A DNA stretch of 64,000 nt, taken from contig NC_133121.1 of NCBI RefSeq assembly GCF_033568475.1, forward strand, positions 132,340,375-132,404,374, given 5' to 3'. This DNA comes from Henckelia pumila (taxonomy: Eukaryota > Streptophyta > Magnoliopsida > Lamiales > Gesneriaceae). The notes below the pieces were generated by a model, which ran no database searches, was not told the origin of the DNA, and was given only the letters and a program-made list of their open reading frames with translations. Positions 42,183 to 55,048 of the stretch are shown piece after piece (the stretch's first letter is position 1; the number at the start of each line of letters is the position of its first letter). The position numbers were made by a program, and so were the translations under genes.

Positions 42183-45100
42183 TTTGCATACCAGATAGTG
42201 GTACAACGCACACTATTCTACAAGATTAAAGATATTTCTTGGAAATAAAACCAACAAAAACAATGGTGAATACCATATCAGGTCCTGTAGACTTGATTGA
42301 AGGTTGTGGAAAAGCACATTTTTTGTTACCTAATGGTACAAAATTTCTGATAAATGATACTTTATATTCACCACAATCGAAAAGAAATTTGTTGAGTTTT
42401 AATGACATATACTCTCATGGGTATGATACTGAGACGATAACTGATGGAAATCAGAAATATATGTGTCTTACCACATATAAATCAGGAAAGAAATATGTGG
42501 TTGAAAAATTATCAATGCTCCCTACTGGATTGCATTATACACATATAAGGCCAATCGAATCAAATATGGTGGTTAATAGTTTTTCAATATTAACAAATTG
42601 GCATGATCGATTGGGACATTCTGGTTCAATAATGATGCGAAAAATTATTGAAAATACGCATGGTCATCCATTGAAAGACCAGAAGATCTTTCAGAATAAT
42701 AAGTTTCAATGTAAAGCATGTTCTCTTGGAAAACTTATCATAAGACCATCGCTAGCTAAAATCCAAACTGAATCACCCATATTTATTGAACGTATTCAGG
42801 GTGATATTTGTGGGCCAATTCATCCACCATGTGGACCATTTCGATACTTTATGGTATTGATCGATGCCTCTAGCAGATGGTCACATGTATGCTTATTGTC
42901 AACTCGGAATGTGGCATTTGCAAGATTGATGGCTCAAATAATAAAATTGCGAAATCAATTTCCCGATTATACAATCAAGAAAATAAGACTTAATAATGCT
43001 GGAGAATTTACATCCCAGACTTTCAATGATTATTGTATGTCAATGAGAATCACTGTTGAACATCCTGTAGCTCATGTTCATACGCAAAATGGATTAGCTG
43101 AATCATTGATTAAATGTCTACAACTGATTGCTAGACCAATGATTATGAAAACAAAACTCTCTATTTCTATATGGGGACATGCAATTTCACATGCTGTGGC
43201 ATTAATTCGCATCAGACCAAGTGCATATCATAAATTCTCCTCATTGCAACTTGCATTTGGTAAAGAACCAAATATCTCTCATCTGAGAATTTTTGGATGT
43301 ATGGTGTATGTGCCTATTGCACCACCTCAACGATCAAAAATGGGTCCACAAAGAAAAATCGGTATTTATATCGGTTATGATAGTCCATCAATCATTCGAT
43401 ATCTTGAGCCTCAGACAGGCGATGTGTTTACAACACGCTTTGCTGATTGTTATTTTAATGAAGAAATCTTCCCAGTGTTAGGGGGAGAAAAGAAACACAT
43501 CGAAAAAGAAATCACATGGTATGTACCATCATTGTTACATTTGGATCCAAGGACCAAACAATGTGAGAAAGATGTACAACAAATTGTGCACATGCAAAGA
43601 ATTGCAAATCAAATGCCAGATGCATTTGCAGACACAAAAGAGGTAACAAAATCATATATACATGCTGTAAATGCCCCTGCTCGAATTGAAATTCCAAAGA
43701 AACAAATTGAAGACACTCATGATGTCATAAAACGCTTGAAGCATGGAAGATCAGTCGGTTCCAAGGATAAAAATTCTCGAAAAAGAAAAGACATAGAGAA
43801 ACACGACGATCATAAAATAGAAAATGGTGTTCCAGAAGAATCACCTGATGATGAAAATATTCTGTCAGAACCACAAACTGACGAGAATCGTGAAATCTCT
43901 ATCAATTATATTAATACTGGAAAAATATGGAACCGAAAAGACATAGAAGATATTGATGAGATATTTTCTTATAATGTGGCTTGTGACATCATAAATGAAA
44001 ATGAGGATCATGAACCAAAATCTTTTGGTGAATGTAAAACTCGTCATGATTGGGTCAAATGGAAAGATATCATCCAGGTTGAATTGGATTCGCTGAATAA
44101 ACGCAATGTTTTTGGACCTATAGTTCTCACACCTGAAGGTATAAAACCTGTTGGATACAAATGGGTTTTTATTCGAAAGCGAAATGAGAAAAATGAAATA
44201 GTCAGATATAAAGCTAGACTTGTTGCAAAAAGTTTTTCTCAAAGGCCTGGAATTGATTATGAAGAAACTTATTCTCCTGTTATGGATGCAATTACGTTTC
44301 GATATTTGATTAGTTTGGCAGTGTCTGAAAATTTGGAAATGTGTCTTATGGATGTTGTTACAGCTTACTTATACGGATCACTTGATAGTGATATATACAT
44401 GAAAATCCCTGAAGGATTTAAGATGCCTGAAGCACAAAGTTCAAAATCCAGAGAATTTTATTCTGTAAAATTGCAAAGATCATTATATGGGTTAAAGCAA
44501 TCTGGCCGAATGTGGTATAATTGGCTAAGTGAGCACTTGATGAAAAAGGGATATGTAAATGATCCAATATGCCCTTGTATTTTCATCAAGAAAACAACAT
44601 CCGGATGTGTAATTATTGTTGTATATGTTGATGATTTAAACATCATTGGAACGAATAAAGAAATTCAAGAAGTTATGATGTACTTGAAGGAAGAATTCGA
44701 AATGAATGATCTTGGAAAAACCAAGTATTGTCTGGGTTTGCAAATCGAACAAAAAAAATGTGGAATTTTTGTTCACCAGACAAATTATACAGAAAAGATC
44801 CTTAAACGTTTTAATATGGATAAATCAAATCCATTAAGTACTCCAATGGTTGTAAGATCATTAAACATAGAAAAGGATCCATTCCGTCCATGTGGAGATG
44901 ATGAAGTTATTCTTGGTCCAGAAGTACCATATCTAAGTGTCATTGGTGCCCTTATGTAGCTTGCAAATTGCACTAGACCTGATATATCTTTTGCTGTAAA
45001 TTTATTGGCAAGATTCAGTTCATATCCAACAAAGAGGCACTGGAACGGAATTAAACATATATTTCGTTATCTACGAGGAACAACAGATTTGAGACTTTTG

Positions 45101-45622
45101 TACTCAAAAGACACCAATCAAAGTATCATTGGTTATGCTGATGCTGGATATTTATCTGATCCACATAAGACACGTTCTCAAATCGGATATGTATTTACTC
45201 GTGGAGGCACCACAATTTCTTGGCGTTCACAGAAACAAACACTCGTAACAACTTCATCAAATCACGCTGAGATTATTGCACTACATGAAGCAAGCCGTGA
45301 ATGTGTTTGGCTAAAATCAATGACACAACATATCCAAACTTCTTGTGGATTATCAGTAGACAAGAAGCCTGTGACGTTGTATGAAGACAATGCTGCATGT
45401 ATTGCTCAAATGAAAGAAGGATACATCAAAAGTGACAGAACAAAACATATACCCCCAAAGTTCTTTGCCTACACTCAAGAGCTTGAGAAAAATAAAGATA
45501 TTGATATCTGTTATATTCAATCAAGTGAGAACTCATCAGATCTCTTCACAAAGGCACTTCCCACGACGATATTCAGAAAGCATATATACAACATTGGGAT
45601 GCGCAATCTGCGGAATATGTGA
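42183..45622 (+). pseudogene. Copia Pol (protease, integrase, RT, RNase H) with two stops
   Basis: Protease: IPDSGTTHTILQD followed at once by TAA (near 42229), where related proteins have Lys. Then the frame is open to 44959. Pre-integrase zinc-binding motif: WHDRLGH...CKACSLGK. Integrase core: Asp in GDICGPIHPP, then IRLNNAGEF, where the second catalytic Asp is replaced by Asn, and Glu in NGLAESLIK. RT: GYKWVFIRKRNEKNEIVRYK and the YVDD box (VVYVDDLNIIG). A TAG at 44957-44959 interrupts GALM|LANCTRPDISF. RNase H continues in the same frame (GYADAGYLSD, TLVTTSSNHAEIIALHEASR, DRTKHIPPKFF, DLFTKALP) and ends at 45622. The frame is otherwise undamaged, consistent with recent insertion. Confidence 0.92.
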
Positions 45623-45775
45623 AGAATCACTCATGTTAACATGAGGGGGAGTTTACGTGGCTGCACTCTTTTTTCCTTACTATGGTTTTTATCCCACTGG
45701 GTTTTTCCTAGTAAGGTTTTTAACGAGGCAGTATAAAACACGTAATGAAGACAGTCATCATATCACGATCATCAT

Positions 45776-45787
45776 CACAAGGGGGAG
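45776..45787 (+). promoter_or_regulatory. Polypurine tract
   Basis: CACAAGGGGGAG directly precedes the 3' LTR start, the expected plus-strand primer of a copia element. Confidence 0.85.
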
Positions 45788-46062
45788 TGTTGAAAAATTT
45801 TATTATTATTAATATTATTTTAAATATTGAATGTTGAATGTTGAATATTGCGTTGTAAAATGTGGAAAATTAGTGTGTGATGATGTAGATGATGATGTAT
45901 TTATTTTTGGACTAATCTCAAATGTGGATCTATAAATAGGTCTTCATTTGTGATGAAAAATACAATTGAGTTGAGAGAAAAATATTATAAAGTGTAGAGT
46001 TTGATATATTTTAAGTTTTGAAGTTTTTACTTTTTACCGTAAATTTTTACTTTTTCACAACA
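45788..46062 (+). repeat. 3' LTR of the copia element
   Basis: It has the same length as the 5' LTR and about 98% identity. It is followed by AGAAC, the target duplication. Confidence 0.92.
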
Positions 46063-48240
46063 AGAACAAACGATACCGGACAAAAAATGCAATTTTCCTC
46101 GGCCTAAATTACACCTTTGCACCTTATCTATACTAGTTTGACCTATCACTAAATTAATTATTAATTATATAAGTCCGGACACTGTGAAAAGTTTTTAGTG
46201 TGAAATGATACAATTGTGGAAACGTTCGGATATTTCCCACGTTATATTCTAACTAATTTGTCAAATGACAATCCTAATGTTGAATACATAATTAATGATA
46301 AATTATTCATTTTGAGTTATATATTCAAACTTATCATTTTTTTGACTTACTCTTAGTTTTGTTTAAATTCACGATTAAAATTTGTATTTTAATTGAGAGT
46401 ATTACGATTTACTTACAGTATTTGGTCATTTAAATAGCATTCAGTAATTTGACCAAAAATATACTTAATACAAGAATACAGCATTTCCTATGGAAGATGC
46501 GGACGTTAATAAAGTTTGAATAATACACATTTTTAATTACCGTTGAAATCAAATTAGATGTGAATCGGATTAAGTTGAATGGAAAACGGATTGTTTGAAT
46601 GAAAGACTAATGAGTTAGTCTATTTTCAAACGAGAGAAATTCTACTTATATTTCAATATTATTAGATCGTATGGAATGGATAGGTTTTTTAACTTTTAAA
46701 GACTAATTAAATGAATTATCATAATACTGATTTGATTGCAGTTTCCATTATTTATTTCATTTTAATTTTCTTTTGTCAAGACATTTCATTTTAATATAAT
46801 TTGACCAGAATACACTTGACAAGACATTTCGTAAAACGTAATACACAATTATAATTAACGTGCGAAAACCGTATATATACGTGAATGGAAAACCGATCAC
46901 TCGTATGGGTATAATTAATTTAGAGTAATTTACAATAGGTGTGCCATGATTCAGTTCCGTAACCGGTCAATTCGGTCTATACCTACAATAAAAAATAATA
47001 ATTTTGATATAAAAAGTAATATTTTTTATGTTTGGGTTAGAGATTTGTTTTACAAAATTAACTCAACGGTCTCACAAGATTTTTTTTAAAAAAAGTTACT
47101 TATAGTCATCGAGCTGGTGTGAGTTTCATATTTTTTTTACCGCAATGGTAATTAAAAGAATAAATACAATAATCTTACAAAATCAAAAACATACAAAACA
47201 ACATATTATTCATATATATGTCTTGTTTATCAACATCTCATCATATTTTTATTTATCTATCGTACATCTCATCCATGATACCAAACGGTATCATAGAGGT
47301 TTTCGTAATTTGTTTATTGATTTTATGCGATTTAATTCATTTAATTCGGTTTTGCAAATATATAATCTGATATTTGAAAATTTTCCTTTCGGTCCTTTAT
47401 TCGGTTTTGAAAACTATTTAAATTAATGATTAAAATATTAATAACAATCAACTAAAATTAACAAAAATGATTCTTATAATGCACTAAATATCATTTCATA
47501 AATATATAATAAACATAGAATTATTAATCTGAATTGAACACCCTTGTTTATACTTCTTTATATCACCAAGGTAAAAGCTTTTTAAAGAAAATGCATACTG
47601 CATTATAGAAGTGTTGGGCGAAAGATAAAATAATAAAATAATACAAAAACTTCTATGAAATCGTCTCACGGCTCAGTTTCGTGAATCAGATTTCCGACCC
47701 GACTCAAATCATGCAAATTTATTAGTTTTTACTGCCGATATAAATCAAGATGGCGTGTCCTATGGTAAGCCCGTTTAAAAAAAACGAATTAAATAATAGC
47801 TAATAAGAAACAATGAAAAAGAATTATACATGAATTGGATATTTAAATGATAGTTTTTAAATTCTTACTCTCTTACTATCCAATATATATTTTGTATTTT
47901 GAGTCACTATTTCCATAACTAATAAACCAATTCTGGGATTTTTTTAGAGGCACGATCAATGCAGTGCAAGCAAGAATAAGCACTCAAATTTCCAGCATAT
48001 TTGATTCAATTGTACACTTCATTCGTTTAGAAACATGTGTTCAATGCGCTTCATTTTTAGTAACATGAGATCCACTATGTGTTCAGAAAATTCGATCACA
48101 TTTATCTCATTTATAAGAGAGTTTATGTCTGATTTTTATAAACACAAGATTTAGAGTGCACTTAGACGCACAAATATATACCGGGTAGTCTGTGTACGAG
48201 CTCTAGTGAAGTATACAAACAGCAATTTGTTTAAAATGTT
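46063..48240. other. AT-rich intergenic DNA with repeat remnants
   Basis: No gene is seen. Decayed pieces with the words AACGGTCTCACAAG (about 47066) and ATCGTCTCACGGCTC (about 47670) belong to the same repeat type as 58785-58935. Confidence 0.5.
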
Positions 48241-48432
48241 TCTGTAAAGTGAGAATACAAGGATATTGAGGCAAAATACATATATCAAACTATATCTAAT
48301 CTACTTTTTAATGGTTATGGCATTTATCGTCACTACATAAGTAAGAAGGCAAAGAAAATCAACTTACGCAACTACCATAAGATACAGGGGAGAGAGTCGA
48401 AAAAACAAATCAAGGGATCACCTCTTTCTGCA

Positions 48433-51400
48433 TCATTTCTGCGTAGCCGGCTTCACAAATGAGAAGTCGTCTTCTTTTCTAGTTTCTTGTTCACCACGAG
48501 GTATGCTCGTATCATATTCTATATCATCACCATTGGTTCGTATGATTAAGCTGGATGTAGCTGTCATGTGTGACAATGGCTCCTCGATATCAGATCCATC
48601 ATTTTCTTCATGTCCATGTGAATGAGTAGAGTGTCCAGTAGTTTTGGAACGTTGAAGTATGGCAGCAGTCGGGCGAAATGGAGATCCCATTGAAGAAGAT
48701 ATGGGGCTTGCATCACCTAGAGTTCGAGTAGGAGACCTTCCTTCTCGCCCTCTGTTCTTGTTTTTCACGGCCTTACGCCAATTCTTGAGGGCCTTTGATG
48801 TTTGTTCATCAAAGATTGATTTCTTCATATTTGAACCCATCTGTGTATGTATGGCAACAAAATCGATCAGTAAAGAGCAGACGAGCTCAAGGGGAGGGAT
48901 GCCGTTGATTTTAAAGAGATGAAAATAATTATTAGATTTCAACTTTTTTTGTTGTTCCATAGGGCTGATCGCCACCCACCCTCATTCCGCCCCTAAATGA
49001 GCTTATAGATATCAGTATGTTTCTTGTGAAAGGTACCTGAGCAATAAGGGCATAGAGTGGAAGTGTAATATAGCTGCATAAGCATAAAACAAAAACCCTG
49101 CAATACCATAACAAGATATAATCAGAAAATAGGCTTTTCTTCCTGCAATACCATAACAAGATATAATCAGAAAATAGGCTTTTCTTGTTCCAAATGCTAA
49201 ATATCTTATCTCATGTATCATATAATTCAAATGTCACATGGCCACAAATGATGCGGGATACGACTTACCCCAAAGCAATTTTGACAACTAGAAGGTTGAT
49301 ATTATCATGGAAGCAAGAATTTATACCATATTCGTACTGCACAAGACAAGATTGCTTTCATTAATTATGTTGTGGAGGATAATATGTACTAATTAAAAGA
49401 GAATCATTACCCAAATCCAGAAGAAGTATGTTATTTGGAATGCATTCTGCACAGATGATTAAATTGATTAGCGCGTTTACTTGCCTCATAAGACATGGAT
49501 GGCAGGGATAAATCTAAATGAACAAATAAATGCTAATCATTTACACCATGATGAGGACAAAATACAAGGATAATTTTCAAAATTATCATACCCCTTGTTT
49601 GGTTTTCATATCCCCCCCAACGCATTCATTCTCCAAATCAAAAACTAATATCTATCATAATCTACCTTTCAATCATTTTCTCAAAAATATAATTTTATCA
49701 GTCAAGGTTAAACTTCCTAAGATAAGTATCACATTTATTTTAACTCTTCACCACATGTCCACATCCCAAAAACATTCGAGTACAACATTACATTTTAATT
49801 AAATACATCCTCTAAATTTTCAGGTATCTTATGTAAATTTTGACACAGTAAAAAATTATATTATCAGTAAAAAGACTTGATTCAATAGATTCTTTTTTTA
49901 TATATATAAGAAACTATACTTTACTATATACGTAAAGACTATTAATTACAATAAGAGCGTTTATAGGCTACTTAAAAGAAGACTAATATTTTTAACATAA
50001 GCCGATGACTTGTAGCTCATCTGGGCACTAAGGTCCCAAGTTTGGGACGATGTCTCAAGTTCGAGACCCAATTGTAACAAATCCTCTCCCCCAACTCAAA
50101 AAAAAAATATTCAATAAGCATACTAGTGGTCGACCTGAAAAAAAGAATGTTACCTGAAACAAAGCAAAGTGTATAAGATGCAACACCAACTGAGGCCGAC
50201 CAAACCAGAAATATTTATCTGAACCTTGCACGAGAGGCATGCCCTGGACTACTGCATGTCTATCTGTTATGTCAAGGGCCATCCTAGTCAAAATAGCTTG
50301 TAACTTCGTGCCAACAGCTAAGATTATCTGGAAAACAACATAAATTATGTTTCTTGTTCGTGTACTCATAAATTGTTGTTACAATGAAGGGATCTTACAA
50401 TAAGAGGAATTAAGGATGCCCAAAACAGTGCCCTCCAACCTGACAAAGTACAAGAGGAAAATATGAAGGCTGAACAAATGGGTTCATATTGATGGAAATA
50501 CTGCTGCAAGTATTTCATTAAGGGACATTATATTGCAATGGTTGAACAGCAACTTACCACTAACATTTAGGAGCAAGAATAACACAAATGATCCCCAAAG
50601 TACTGGACTGCCATCCAAAAACAATATAAGCATGGCGGAAAAAAAAGAGTAAACTGAGTAACTTAAATTTGGGATTGATTGAAAAAGGAGTCGATTCTTC
50701 TAAAAAACTCAAAGAACCAAATGATCCCTACAGTACAGGACTGCCATCTGAAAATTATATACAAAAGTGGGGAAAATGTAAAATTAGCAGTTTGATTTGG
50801 GCGTGATTGAAAGAGTCAGTTGGCCCAAAAATTCAAAGAAAACTAAGAATTTAGTCGATTATAGGTACCTTACTCCCACAACAATCTTAAAGTCATCCTC
50901 CAGAGACCTTTTGATATACTTTTGGAAGTTAAATTTGCTTCCTGGTGCCAAATGAACCTAAAAAGGCAAATCCATAGTTAAAAGAGAAAAGAAGGAAATA
51001 TAACTCATATAACAGATGACTAAAGATAACTCACAGTAATGAAGCCATTGCGAAGGGTCAAGTAGTCAGATTTGCCGACAGACCTAAAAAATTGTCGAAA
51101 AAAACATCCCTGCATGAAAAAGATACAATCACCTGGTTACTGAGTATATGGGTAGCAGCCTTGAAGCTACAAATATGACAAATTGTTACATATGACCACC
51201 CATCCTTGTAACTGATATAACCACGTCAATTTACGCAAAAATATCAAAAAAGAATTAAGTAGACAAAATGGCTCACAATATAAAAGAAAAATGGTATTCT
51301 GGTCCAGAAACTGGAGTGTGCCCTCACAAAAGATGTCTCGTGAGAAAGCCTGAATCTTGAAGGATCTGCCAGTTCCACAATTAAAGTTCTAATCTGTTAG

Positions 51401-54400
51401 ACCTTGTCTGTGGAGCGTTAAGGTAAAGACAAAATATTGAGATATACTATGGATATAAAAATGTGACTGATGCATTAATATACCATTTGAAAATTCGTAA
51501 TCATGAGATGAAGTTTCCTGCTCCCAGTGTTTCCAGCCACGAATCTAAAAAGCATAATTTATGTGATATTTCTAACATAGATAAAGACTGCAGTAATAAT
51601 AAGTGGTGGGAAGATCATCCCATTGACTTTCTGTTCATCATCACGAGCCAAATGATATCAAATGAGTTAGAGAAGTGGATAAACTGTATTGCCAAGAAGT
51701 TAGTGTGGGACGGTAATTTGTAAACCTCAAAATATAACTTCCACCAAAGTGTTGAATGGAATTCTCTTAAGAAAAACTAAAAGAACATGAAGAAAAATTT
51801 AAAGAACACAAAAGTACATCTTGGTGGTCAGATAGGAGATTAAAACAACTAAAATTAGAGATGAATAAAATAACAAGACCCAAAGGCACTGAAGAAAGGG
51901 TTGCCAAAAAAAGACATAGATGTAATTAAAGTGACTGACATATTGTCTCGTTTATTCTCAAATTTAATTCTTCATAGATGAGATGAAACATAAGAAAGCA
52001 AATAAATGATTACAGCAACTTGAATAACCTTAAGTCTTCCAAGTGCCATTGTTACAGCACTGTAAATCACATGCAAGACAGCTAAGAAGAATATGAGGAT
52101 GTGTATCTGATGCAGTCCATCAACTGATATAAGCGAGACATGCCCCTGATTAAAAAGCAAAGCCAGATTAGAATGGTGTAAACTGAAGTGTTAAGTCGTA
52201 AAATGTTGAATCATTAGGAATTTTCTTTCTCCTAGAGAGAACATGAAATAGCGCAGACCATAAAATATTAACTAGATGGCAAAGACACAATCAGGATTGA
52301 TTTGATGCTCTCTGGTTGGTGGATCCATGCAAGTTTTGATATTATTAGCTAATGCTGAGTTTAAATCATATTCATCAAGACAGATGCTTAAAATGGTCAT
52401 CTTTAGTGCTAAACTTTGTGGTATATATAAATCTTATGCCTCGTTTGCTCCTAAGACATGCTAGAATTTTCAATTTTATATCAGCTTTGCATATTTATCT
52501 ACATCCTTTTCAAAAAGAGAAAATGTGAAACATTTTCCTTTGAATGCAGAATACATTGCCAATCTGTGGAGTCCATGTATGTTTTTTTGGTTGGCATTGA
52601 TGAGAAGTTTTCACAGAACATGTTGGAAAGCTAATGTTTGCAGTTGCTAACGCATCTTGTTGGTTCAGGACTTCAGGTGTTTAATTTGATTTTAAATAGT
52701 TGTCGACCAGAGCATTTGATGATTGGACATTGTGATAATTTTAACTTTGATAGAAGCTCAGTTCCATTTTGGTTGTATAAATAATGGATTCGTCGTTTCT
52801 TATACTTGGATTTAGATTAATAAATGTAACGATTGTCTTGTTGAGAATGAGGAGATGAATGTGAAGTAAAATCGACTATCCAGTCGATGCAGTTTGTTTC
52901 AATCCTCAGTTGGTAAAGATTCGAGGGTTTTTATTGTCTTGTTGTGAACGAGGAGATTGAATCGACTATCCAGTTGATGCGGTTTATTTCAACTCTATGT
53001 TTGTAAAAAAAATCGATGGTTTTTCAACTTAAATCCAAACTCATCGTTCTAATCTTAGATGGAACAGAGTCGAATTTAGGTTCAAACATATCAGGTTCGT
53101 TCGAGCTCAAATAAGTTAAATATTACAATCTTTGAGCAAGCTCAAACTTGTTTAATTACATTCAAACTTCAAATTAACACTAAAATAACGCTCGTATTTG
53201 ACTCGTCTGATCTTTTCAACATAATTGTGACTATGGATGTATATTACACGTGTACAAGCAATTCAAAGATATGAGTGCATGTGTGCTCATTGTTACCGAT
53301 AGATCCCCTAGAGGAGAAAAAGTTAATGTGAAAGCACAAATGGACATCATGGTGAGCTTGAAAAGGTAAATAATTACCTCCTTGCAAGAAGGCTCCTTTT
53401 TCCCAGCTAAGACTCTACGCTCATAAGACAAAAGCCTGCGATTGTTTTCTTCCTTGTTTTCATTTTGGTAAACCACAGGACAAGGCAGCATGGTTTGAGC
53501 AACATTGATAGGTATGCAGATGTCAGCGATATAATATTGGGAGAACACTAGGATTAGGGAGATGAAACCAAGTACCATCAACTCTGCCAAAACCAAAAAA
53601 AAATTAAAATCTAAATCAAAGAAATTCCATTTGAAAAAAAAAGTATGATGAGATTTAAACAAAAATTTACCAGCTTTGACCTTCTCCAAGGCCTCATAAA
53701 GAGCTTTCTTGTGCCTCTCAGTTAACCACTGCAGAACTTTCAGAATATCACATAGAGGAATGTAACTCATTCATCCAAGCCAGTAAAGCATGATTTGATT
53801 TGTAGCAGGATTAATAAAGAAAAATATTATAATTTAAATGGAGTTAAGGCTACGGCGACCTAACAAGAGGACCAACTGAAGAAATCATATAAGCGAACAT
53901 ATGAAAGCAAGATGAAGAACTCATAAAAGCCAAACAAAATGATATAAGAACTATCTAAATATCATATATTAAACTCTATCCCCTAAATAATGTCCATTAG
54001 GACTTGAATATCAATGAGTATCACACAGGAAGTTGAAAAATAAAGGACATCACAAGGTCCATGATATGAGAAGAGGACTATGTTGATGACATGCTGATCC
54101 AAGTAATAACATTTTACCAAGATGAACAAAACAGATTAAAGATTGTGATAGGAGATGATGGAAACCTCAGACCCTTTCTCCAAATTATCAATATCAACGG
54201 TTAGAATATGCATCCTCACAAAGAGAAAACATCAACTTATCGAATAATAGGTTAATAAGGCCAGAATAAATGAACTTTGGAATTATATTCAAAGAACAAA
54301 TATGGAACGAAAATCAGGATATAAAACATTAGAAAACAACTACTAACCGTAACAAGAGGTGACGCATGGAGAAAAACAAACAAAATTTCTCAGAGAAAAT

Positions 54401-55048
54401 GCAGAAAAACATTTTGGCATTCAAAATGTGAATGACAAATTACATAGTAATCAAAAGCAAAGGCGCGTGAAAGCGCTCAGGTGTCCTGGGGCTTAAAACG
54501 CAAAGCAAAGTGCACGCCTTACAAAAAAAGCGTGATAAATAAAATTTTCTAAAAAGATATTATATAAAATCAATTTATTTCAAAACATAATGAAACATGA
54601 GATATCAAATATTAAAATCATCAGAATTTTCATATTCCAAGTGTCAAATGTGAGGGCAAAAGGCAGAGGCGATATGTGCAGAAGCAACGCGATATCAGGG
54701 TTTCCTTTGCTCTATTTTTTTTAATAAAAAGAGCAGAAATCACACTTATAATGGGTGATTTCTCCTGTGGCATAATTTTTTGTTAAAAAGCTGTTTCTCT
54801 ACGAAGAGCGCTTAAAGGGCAATGCATAAAAAGGACACAAAAGCACGTGCTTCAAGGAAGCTGTACGTACGAAATGTTGAAGGCAACAGCATAGGTGCTA
54901 ACTAATTTAATACCGTTCCAACTTTGTGGAGTATCTTCTCCAAGGCAATAGAGATGAGTATAATCAGTGCACAAACACCAGCAACAGCCCACGTTGGCGT
55001 CTGATCAAGATTTCTCGATGAGCCTTCTTTGCCGCCCCCACCCGCCAT
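48433..55048 (-). CDS. MLO: MLO family seven-transmembrane protein, clade of AtMLO5/7/8/9/10
   Basis: There are fifteen exons on the minus strand: 54914-55048, 53671-53728, 53378-53583, 52029-52145, 51484-51544, 51277-51365, 51035-51109, 50869-50957, 50558-50607, 50399-50439, 50154-50327, 49411-49446, 49269-49336, 49037-49097 and 48433-48840. All introns are GT-AG, all phases match, and the total is 555 residues, a normal MLO length. It starts [20 protein letters not shown]. Family landmarks are [90 protein letters not shown] and [17 protein letters not shown]. The Trp in [10 protein letters not shown] marks the calmodulin-binding helix, and the tail has FSFVKPA, typical of the AtMLO8/10 group. 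MLO proteins are plasma-membrane proteins, reported as calcium channels, with roles in mildew susceptibility or, in this clade, pollen tube and synergid signalling. Unlike AtMLO8 there is no long N-terminal signal peptide. An in-frame acceptor duplication precedes exon 14. Confidence 0.95.
49097..49186 (-). repeat. 45-bp tandem duplication of the exon 14 splice acceptor
   Basis: CCTGCAATACCATAACAAGA and the following bases occur at 49097-49141 and again at 49142-49186. On the minus strand each copy ends in TATTGCAG, so the last 45 bp of MLO intron 13, with its acceptor, are doubled. Using the distal site would add 15 codons in frame without a stop. Confidence 0.9.
50001..50109 (+). mobile_element. 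tRNA-derived SINE in MLO intron 11
   Basis: GCCGATGACTTGTAGCTCAT contains an A box (TAGCTCATCTGG) and about 35 bp later a B box (AGTTCGAGACC). The body ends CAATTGTAACAAATCC and an A-rich tail. It is homologous to the reverse-strand copy at 7999-8098. It is inserted on the strand opposite to MLO, about 45 bp inside the intron from the exon 11 donor. Confidence 0.7.
52830..53000. repeat. Imperfect tandem duplication in MLO intron 3
   Basis: TGTCTTGTTGAGAATGAGGAG...ATCGACTATCCAGTCGATGC (52830) is repeated at about 52937 with substitutions. It is non-coding. Confidence 0.7.

Larger units (their letters stand above)
40191..46062 (+). mobile_element. Full-length Ty1/copia retrotransposon, recently inserted, mutated
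   Basis: The 275-bp LTRs (40191-40465 and 45788-46062) begin TGTTGAAAAAT and end TTTTTCACAACA and differ at about six positions. The flanks are AGAAC on both sides, a perfect 5-bp target duplication. The interior has a leader with tandem repeats and a small ORF, a deleted gag, and a pol in copia order (protease, integrase, RT, RNase H). Several lesions mean it cannot move by itself: the gag deletion, stops in protease and before RNase H, and an integrase catalytic change. Confidence 0.93.

Noticed and set aside
50001..50109. Functional tRNA gene
   Set aside because: A and B boxes exist, but no cloverleaf acceptor stem or anticodon arm can be formed, and a second decayed copy exists, so SINE fits better.
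50869..50880. Alternative MLO exon 8 donor GGA|GTAAGG
   Set aside because: It is a better consensus donor, but it breaks the phase with exon 9. The AAG|GTACCT site keeps VGVSPVLW.
51463..51723. 86-codon plus-strand ORF
   Set aside because: It overlaps MLO exon 5 on the opposite strand and is a shadow.
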